A stretch of DNA of 64,000 bases. Origin: Brevibacterium sp. UCMA 11754 (GTDB lineage: Bacteria; Actinomycetota; Actinomycetes; Actinomycetales; Brevibacteriaceae). Under the pieces are notes generated by a model, which ran no database searches, had not been told where the DNA came from, and saw only the letters and a list, made by a program, of their open reading frames with translations. The position numbers were made by a program, and so were the translations under genes. Below are positions 60,011 through 64,000 of this stretch, one piece after another; position 1 is the first letter of the stretch; every line of letters starts with the position of its first letter. Location of the stretch: positions 124,001 to 188,000 of the forward strand of contig NZ_JACBOT010000023.1 of NCBI RefSeq assembly GCF_021532275.1, in the 5' to 3' direction.

Positions 60011-61690
60011 TCAGCGAACGGCCTGGCGCAGCCACATCGACAGTGCTTCGACTGCGAGGACGACAGCGACCATGAGGATGAGCACCATGGTGACAACATC
60101 GAACTGGTTGACCCGCGAAGCGTTGAGCAGCAGGAATCCGATGCCTCCGGCCCCGACGACTCCGAGGAGTGTGGCTGAGCGGATGTTGTTGTCGAGTAGG
60201 TACATCGCGTGAGCGACGAAAGCCGGTGCCGCCTGGCGCAGTGTGGCTGAGAAGAACACCTGTGCCTCGCTGGCACCGGTGGCGCGCATCGCTTCTTGCA
60301 CCTGGGTGTCCGTCTCCTCGAGCGAATCGGCGATGAGCTTCGAGAGCAGGCCGATCGCGCCGATGGACAGAGCCAGGGTTCCGGCGACCTCCCCCAGGCC
60401 GGAGATGACGACGAAGATGATCGCGAGAATCAGCTCGGGAATGCCGCGCACTATCACGATGATCACCCTGAATGTCTGGTGCACATAGACATTCGCCACG
60501 GCGTTGCGGGCGGCGAGGATGCCGATCGGTATCGCGAGGACGGCGCCGATGAGGGTTGCCGCGAGCGAGATCTGGATAGTCACCAGCAGCGCCTCGACGA
60601 GGTTGGACATGGTCCCGCCGGTCGATGGCGGGAAGAACAGCGCCAGAGTCTTCGGTAAGTCGAGAAGCCCATGCAGGAGTGCTGACCAGGACACATCCAC
60701 GCGCCACAGGGCCGCAACAGTGAAGATCACAATCAGCGCAATCGAGAGGAAGCGCTTGAACCGGGCCGAACTCCACGGCGGTGTCAGATGGAGATCGTTG
60801 ACACCCGATTCGCGACCGCGGTTGAACAGGCGATCGACCCAGGTGCCGCCGGTGATCCTCTGTCCAGCCGATCTCATCAGCGCTGCCCGGATCGCTCCCG
60901 AGAGCAGCTCGACGCCGATGCACAGCAGCAGGACCAGCACGGCCAGGGCCATGCCTCGCTGATAGTCAAGCGTCCGCAGGGAATCGGCAATCGCCAACCC
61001 GATGCCGCCCACGCCGACGTAGCCCAGAAGCACCGAGGTACGCAGATTGATGTCGAACCGGTGCAGCGCCGTCGCGATGAGCTGCGGCATCAGCGTCTGT
61101 GGAATGGCCGCCATGATCTGCTGCCCACGGCCAGCGCCGAGGGACTCCATCGACTCACGTGGGCCATCGTCGAGTTCCTCGATTGCATCGGCATAGAGCT
61201 TGGCAATCATGCAGACCGAGTGGATGCCCATGGCGATGATTCCGGCGGTGGCTCCGAGGCCGAACATGCGCAGGAAGATGATCGCGAGCACCAGATCGGG
61301 GATTGCCCGAGCCAGCACGGTCAGAGCGCGCGCGACCCACTGCGAGGTGACTCCCCAGCGGGTCGGCCCGGCGGCGGCCAGAGCCACCGGAATGGAGAGC
61401 GCGACCGAAAGCAGCGTGGCGAGGAAGACGATGGCCAAGGTCTCGAACACCAGCGAAAGAGTCTCTGACACAGGCGGGAAGTCGAGAGGGAACACGCGAG
61501 CAAGGAAGCGTCCCGCATTGTCGACGGAGTCGACGATGGTGCCCAGATCGATGCCGAGAGAACCGATCGACCACACGCCTCCGATGACCAGGACGATCAT
61601 CACGATGACGGCGGCGATGCTGTGCCCGGTCGGACGCGGACGCGCCGGCGGCGTCGGAGCCTCGCGCGGGGCCTCGACGAGCGTGGGCAT
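60011..61690 (-). CDS. phnE: phosphonate ABC transporter permease, fused PhnE-PhnE
   Basis: 559 residues holding two complete PhnE permease domains (about 1-275 and 300-559), each with about six membrane segments. Paired coupling loops are MESLGAGRGQQIMAAIPQTL and MRATGASEAQVFFSATLRQA, and paired ends VGVGGIGLAIADSLR and VGAGGIGFLLLNASR. Usually PhnE homodimerises or is encoded twice; here both halves are one chain. It overlaps phnC. Confidence 0.93.
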   Translation of the reverse strand: MPTLVEAPREAPTPPARPRPTGHSIAAVIVMIVLVIGGVWSIGSLGIDLGTIVDSVDNAGRFLARVFPLDFPPVSETLSLVFETLAIVFLATLLSVALSIPVALAAAGPTRWGVTSQWVARALTVLARAIPDLVLAIIFLRMFGLGATAGIIAMGIHSVCMIAKLYADAIEELDDGPRESMESLGAGRGQQIMAAIPQTLMPQLIATALHRFDINLRTSVLLGYVGVGGIGLAIADSLRTLDYQRGMALAVLVLLLCIGVELLSGAIRAALMRSAGQRITGGTWVDRLFNRGRESGVNDLHLTPPWSSARFKRFLSIALIVIFTVAALWRVDVSWSALLHGLLDLPKTLALFFPPSTGGTMSNLVEALLVTIQISLAATLIGAVLAIPIGILAARNAVANVYVHQTFRVIIVIVRGIPELILAIIFVVISGLGEVAGTLALSIGAIGLLSKLIADSLEETDTQVQEAMRATGASEAQVFFSATLRQAAPAFVAHAMYLLDNNIRSATLLGVVGAGGIGFLLLNASRVNQFDVVTMVLILMVAVVLAVEALSMWLRQAVR

Positions 61691-62559
61691 CAGCGAGTCA
61701 CACCTGACGCGGCTGCTCGGGGACCGACCGCAGCCTCGGCGAGGTCCATTCCGGAGACGCTCGAATAGATCGTCGACGCCTCGTCGGCGCTCAGACCCTG
61801 CGTCGCGCGATCGAGCACCGCCTGCCCGGTGCGCAGACCGATGATCCGATCGGCGAACTCGATGGCCAGCTGGACCTGGTGGAGCGAGGCGATGACGGTG
61901 AGCTTGTCTTCTTCGGCGATCTGCCGCAGCAGGTTGATCACGTCGAGGGCCGAGACCGGATCCAGTGAGGCCACCGGTTCATCGGCCAACAGCACTGTGG
62001 GGTGCTGCATGAGTGCGCGGGCGATGGCCACGCGCTGCTGCTGACCTCCGGAGAGAGTGTCCGAGCGCTGGTAGGCACGATCGGCAAGACCGACACGGTC
62101 GAGCTTGTCGATGGCCTCTCGGCGCACGGACTTCGGGTACATCATCAGCGAGATGCGCGGCCCCTTGAGCGAGCCGAGCTGCCCGGCGCAGACGTTCTCC
62201 AACACGGACATCGGACCGACGAGGTTGAAGGACTGGAAGATCACGCCGATGTTCCGGCGCAGCTCCCGCAGACTGCGCTTACCTGCTGAGCTCACGTCCT
62301 GACCCAGGACGCGCACCGTTCCCGAGGTGGGGGTGTGCAGGCCGTTGATGTGACGCAGGAGCGTCGACTTCCCCGATCCGGACAGCCCGAGCAGGACTGT
62401 GACCCTGCCGGCACGGAATCCGATGTTGACGTCGTCAAGTCCGAGGACTCCACCGCCGAAGTCCTTGGTCACGTGGTCGAGCTGGACGGCGTAGATATCG
62501 TCGATCTCTCGCTGAAGTTCAGCGGTCTTAGCGCTGCTGGCATTTCGATGATTGCTCAT
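61690..62559 (-). CDS. phnC: phosphonate ABC transporter ATPase
   Basis: 289 residues. Walker A GLSGSGKST (58-66) followed by LLRHINGLHTPTSG, Q-loop FQSFNLVGPMSVLENVCAGQ (the PhnC-specific FNLV...V..N...G), signature LSGGQQQR and Walker B VLLADEPVASLDP. The N-terminal about 25 residues are a non-conserved extension. It shares a base with the phnE start and lies 11 bases after phnD. Confidence 0.94.
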   Translation of the reverse strand: MSNHRNASSAKTAELQREIDDIYAVQLDHVTKDFGGGVLGLDDVNIGFRAGRVTVLLGLSGSGKSTLLRHINGLHTPTSGTVRVLGQDVSSAGKRSLRELRRNIGVIFQSFNLVGPMSVLENVCAGQLGSLKGPRISLMMYPKSVRREAIDKLDRVGLADRAYQRSDTLSGGQQQRVAIARALMQHPTVLLADEPVASLDPVSALDVINLLRQIAEEDKLTVIASLHQVQLAIEFADRIIGLRTGQAVLDRATQGLSADEASTIYSSVSGMDLAEAAVGPRAAASGVTR

Positions 62560-62570
62560 GGGTGTCTCTC

Positions 62571-63527
62571 CTAGCCGACGTTCTTGCAGGCGTCTGCCTG
62601 GGTGGCGTCGCAGATGTCGCGGATGGAGTCGAAGTCAGAGTCGTCGACAGGCTTATAGCCGTATTCGATCTCCTCGGGCAGGACGCAGTCGTCCTCGGAG
62701 GAGCAGACGCCGGCATCAACCATGGCCGGAATGTTTGCCTTCTCGCGCAGGACGGTCGTGATCTGCTTGGTCAGTTCAGGATCGAGGGATTCGTTGTTGA
62801 CTGCGATCGGGTCCTCCGTGATGGGATCGGACTCCCACACCGGCTCCAGGCTGCCCGCCTTCACCTGCTCGGACTCTTCGAGGGTGCCCAGCATAGTGTC
62901 GTGGGCGAAGGCCGCATCGCATTCTCCGGAGTCCAGGGACAGCAGCGAGGCGTCATGACCGCCGGTCAGAATCTGCTTCATGTCCTGCTCCATGTCGAGG
63001 CCCTCGTCCATGATCACCTTCATCGGGACGAGGTAGCCGGAGGTGGAGGCCTTGTCGACGAAGCAGACGTTCTTGCCCTTGAGGTCCTTCAGGCCCTTGA
63101 TGTCCGAGCCCTTCTTGACGTAGGCCAGAGACGTGTAGGCCGGAGCCTTGTCTGCGTCGTGGGTCGGAGCGGCTGCCGGTTCCATGTCGATGCCGGAGTC
63201 CTTGGCGATGACATAGGCGAACGGGCCGAATGAGGCGGCATCGATCTGGCCTGCGCGCATCCCCTCGATCACGGCCGCGTAGTCGGAGGCATTCTGGAAC
63301 TCGACCTTCTTGCCGGTCTCCTCCTCGAGCAGAGCGGTGACGTTTTCGAAGGTCGACTCCAGCGTGGAGGAGGATTCGGCTGGGACTGCTGCGAACGTGA
63401 TGGTGTCGCCGTCGTCGCCGGAGGGGCCGCAGGCGGCGAGCAGCGGGAGAGCGAGTGCTGCGGCCGTGAGAGAGCGGATGGTGCGGGATCGAGCAGTGCG
63501 AGAACGGAAGCGTGGGAACAGGGCCAT
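62571..63527 (-). CDS. phnD: phosphonate ABC transporter substrate-binding lipoprotein
   Basis: 318 residues. Arg-rich n-region, hydrophobic stretch and lipobox LLAAC (Cys33). The mature part has PhnD motifs TITFAAVPAESSSTLESTFE, VEFQNASDYAAVIEGMRAGQ and DAASFGPFAYVIA, then STSGYLVP, which forms the phosphonate-binding pocket. Two C-terminal cysteines (VCSSEDDC) may form a disulfide. I place the start at ATG 63527; a longer reading to 63620 lacks signal-peptide logic. Confidence 0.93.
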   Translation of the reverse strand: MALFPRFRSRTARSRTIRSLTAAALALPLLAACGPSGDDGDTITFAAVPAESSSTLESTFENVTALLEEETGKKVEFQNASDYAAVIEGMRAGQIDAASFGPFAYVIAKDSGIDMEPAAAPTHDADKAPAYTSLAYVKKGSDIKGLKDLKGKNVCFVDKASTSGYLVPMKVIMDEGLDMEQDMKQILTGGHDASLLSLDSGECDAAFAHDTMLGTLEESEQVKAGSLEPVWESDPITEDPIAVNNESLDPELTKQITTVLREKANIPAMVDAGVCSSEDDCVLPEEIEYGYKPVDDSDFDSIRDICDATQADACKNVG

Positions 63528-63593
63528 GGGTGGCCTGCCTTTCGAGTGGTCGGGGTGATCGCTTGGTGCCATTCTTCGACAACTCGAAACAAC

Positions 63594-63605
63594 ATGTCTA
63601 TACAA
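63594..63605. promoter_or_regulatory. PhnF-like operator before phnD (TTGTATAGACAT on the minus strand)
   Basis: In the 89-base gap between the FAD-oxidoreductase stop and phnD, the minus strand carries TTGTATAGACAT. It shares the core GTATAGAC with TGGTATAGACCA, the site I recall for PhnF, a GntR/HutC repressor of mycobacterial phnDCE. No such regulator is inside the window. Confidence 0.5.
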
Positions 63606-63616
63606 TTCTTGCCTGT

Positions 63617-64000
63617 TCACCGATCGGACATGACAACTTCATCGGCGGTTGGGGTGAGGGGAGATGAATGCGACGCAGGTCTCGTTCTCATCGCGGCTGT
63701 TTCCCCGCCGAGGATGCGGTCCGCGATCCCGAAGGACAGGGTCATCCCGATGCCCGAGGTGACCACAGCGACCGTCGTCTGCTCATCGGGGTGTTCGAGG
63801 ATCAGGTTAGTCTCGGCGCTGTCCGCATACTGGCCAAGCCACCGTTGGCGAACGACGGGTTCAGCGATGCCGAGCATGCTGGTGGCGCGCTCGAGCAGCA
63901 GGTTGCCGACGTGTTCGTCGATGAAGGGCTCAGGGCTGAGGGCATAGGCGTGGGAGTCGCCGATGAGCAGTCCGTCGGCGATATCGGTGACCATGAGGTT
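63617..64000 (-). CDS. FAD-dependent (DadA-like) oxidoreductase, C-terminal part, cut by window edge
   Basis: About 127 C-terminal residues are visible (frame open through 64000, stop at 63617). IADGLLIGDSHAYALSPEPF, then VTSGIGMTLSFGIADRILGG, is the C-terminal FAD-closing segment of the glycine-oxidase/DadA superfamily, of the type associated with phosphonate operons (the TIGR03364 HpnW proposal). The start lies outside. It is upstream of phnD on the same strand. In this cluster it could oxidise an aminoalkylphosphonate amine to an aldehyde, replacing the PhnW transaminase. Confidence 0.8.
   Translation of the reverse strand, partial: NLMVTDIADGLLIGDSHAYALSPEPFIDEHVGNLLLERATSMLGIAEPVVRQRWLGQYADSAETNLILEHPDEQTTVAVVTSGIGMTLSFGIADRILGGETAAMRTRPASHSSPLTPTADEVVMSDR

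Noticed and set aside
1..64000. Search for tRNA, rRNA, riboswitches, insertion sequences and phage genes
   Set aside because: No cloverleaf, rRNA core sequence, transposase or integrase motif, or convincing riboswitch leader was recognised by eye.

Overview
The window is a stretch of high-GC chromosome (roughly 60-65 % G+C by eye) from an actinobacterium. The Rv3684-like cysteine desulfhydrase, the CGNR-type regulator, fused PhnE permeases, near-leaderless and overlapping starts, and hairpin terminators without long U-tracts all fit a Brevibacterium-like member of the Micrococcales. That genus assignment is an inference from gene style, not a database match. I see no rRNA, tRNA, CRISPR array, transposase or phage gene. 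Both edges cut genes: an M20 peptidase on the left and a phosphonate-associated FAD oxidoreductase on the right.

Layout. 1-1217: M20 metallopeptidase end. 1218-1775: non-coding, with tandem repeats and a hairpin. 1776-2471: DUF1275 membrane protein. 2639-10326: one tightly overlapping operon of peptide ABC importer, gamma-glutamyltransferase, double ATPase and FCD-type GntR regulator, with two candidate operators in front. 10333-14407: PLP enzyme (Cds1-like), SRPBCC/ArsR pair, and an MFS exporter divergent from a CGNR regulator. 14616-18107: amino-acid permease, universal stress protein and FAH-family hydrolase. 18192-18686: a striking Gly/Gln-rich low-complexity protein.

19111-26803: an acid-use module of CoA-transferase, HMG-CoA-lyase-type enzyme, second CoA-transferase, TctCBA transporter and IclR. 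27091-30974: hydantoinase/oxoprolinase subunits A and B. 31063-40104 (minus strand): FadR-type GntR, acyl-CoA dehydrogenase remnant, CitE-like lyase, MmgE/PrpD, acyl-CoA dehydrogenase, CoA-transferase, MaoC hydratase, MFS transporter and amidase. The enzyme set resembles itaconate/mesaconate (C5 dicarboxylate) breakdown to acetyl-CoA plus pyruvate. 40754-48878: an IclR-centred locus with monooxygenase-fold protein and SDR on one side, and a GMC oxidoreductase with its small subunit, a GlcD-GlcF fusion and an HpcH aldolase on the other.

49165-53647: NitT/TauT-type ABC importer followed by a three-domain M24 (creatinase/prolidase-fold) protein. 53807-58015 (minus): an unusual fusion of alpha-ketoglutarate-semialdehyde dehydrogenase with a RidA domain, next to 5-dehydro-4-deoxyglucarate dehydratase and a LysR regulator; together these would carry glucarate-type intermediates to 2-oxoglutarate. 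58108-64000 (minus): phosphonate module of Zn alcohol dehydrogenase, phosphonatase-like HAD, fused PhnE-PhnE, PhnC, PhnD and FAD oxidoreductase. The window therefore reads as a chain of self-contained carboxylate, peptide and phosphonate scavenging cassettes, most with their own regulator and importer. The least ordinary items are the dehydrogenase-RidA fusion, the transaminase-free phosphonate cassette, the C5-dicarboxylate set and several clean operator-like palindromes.
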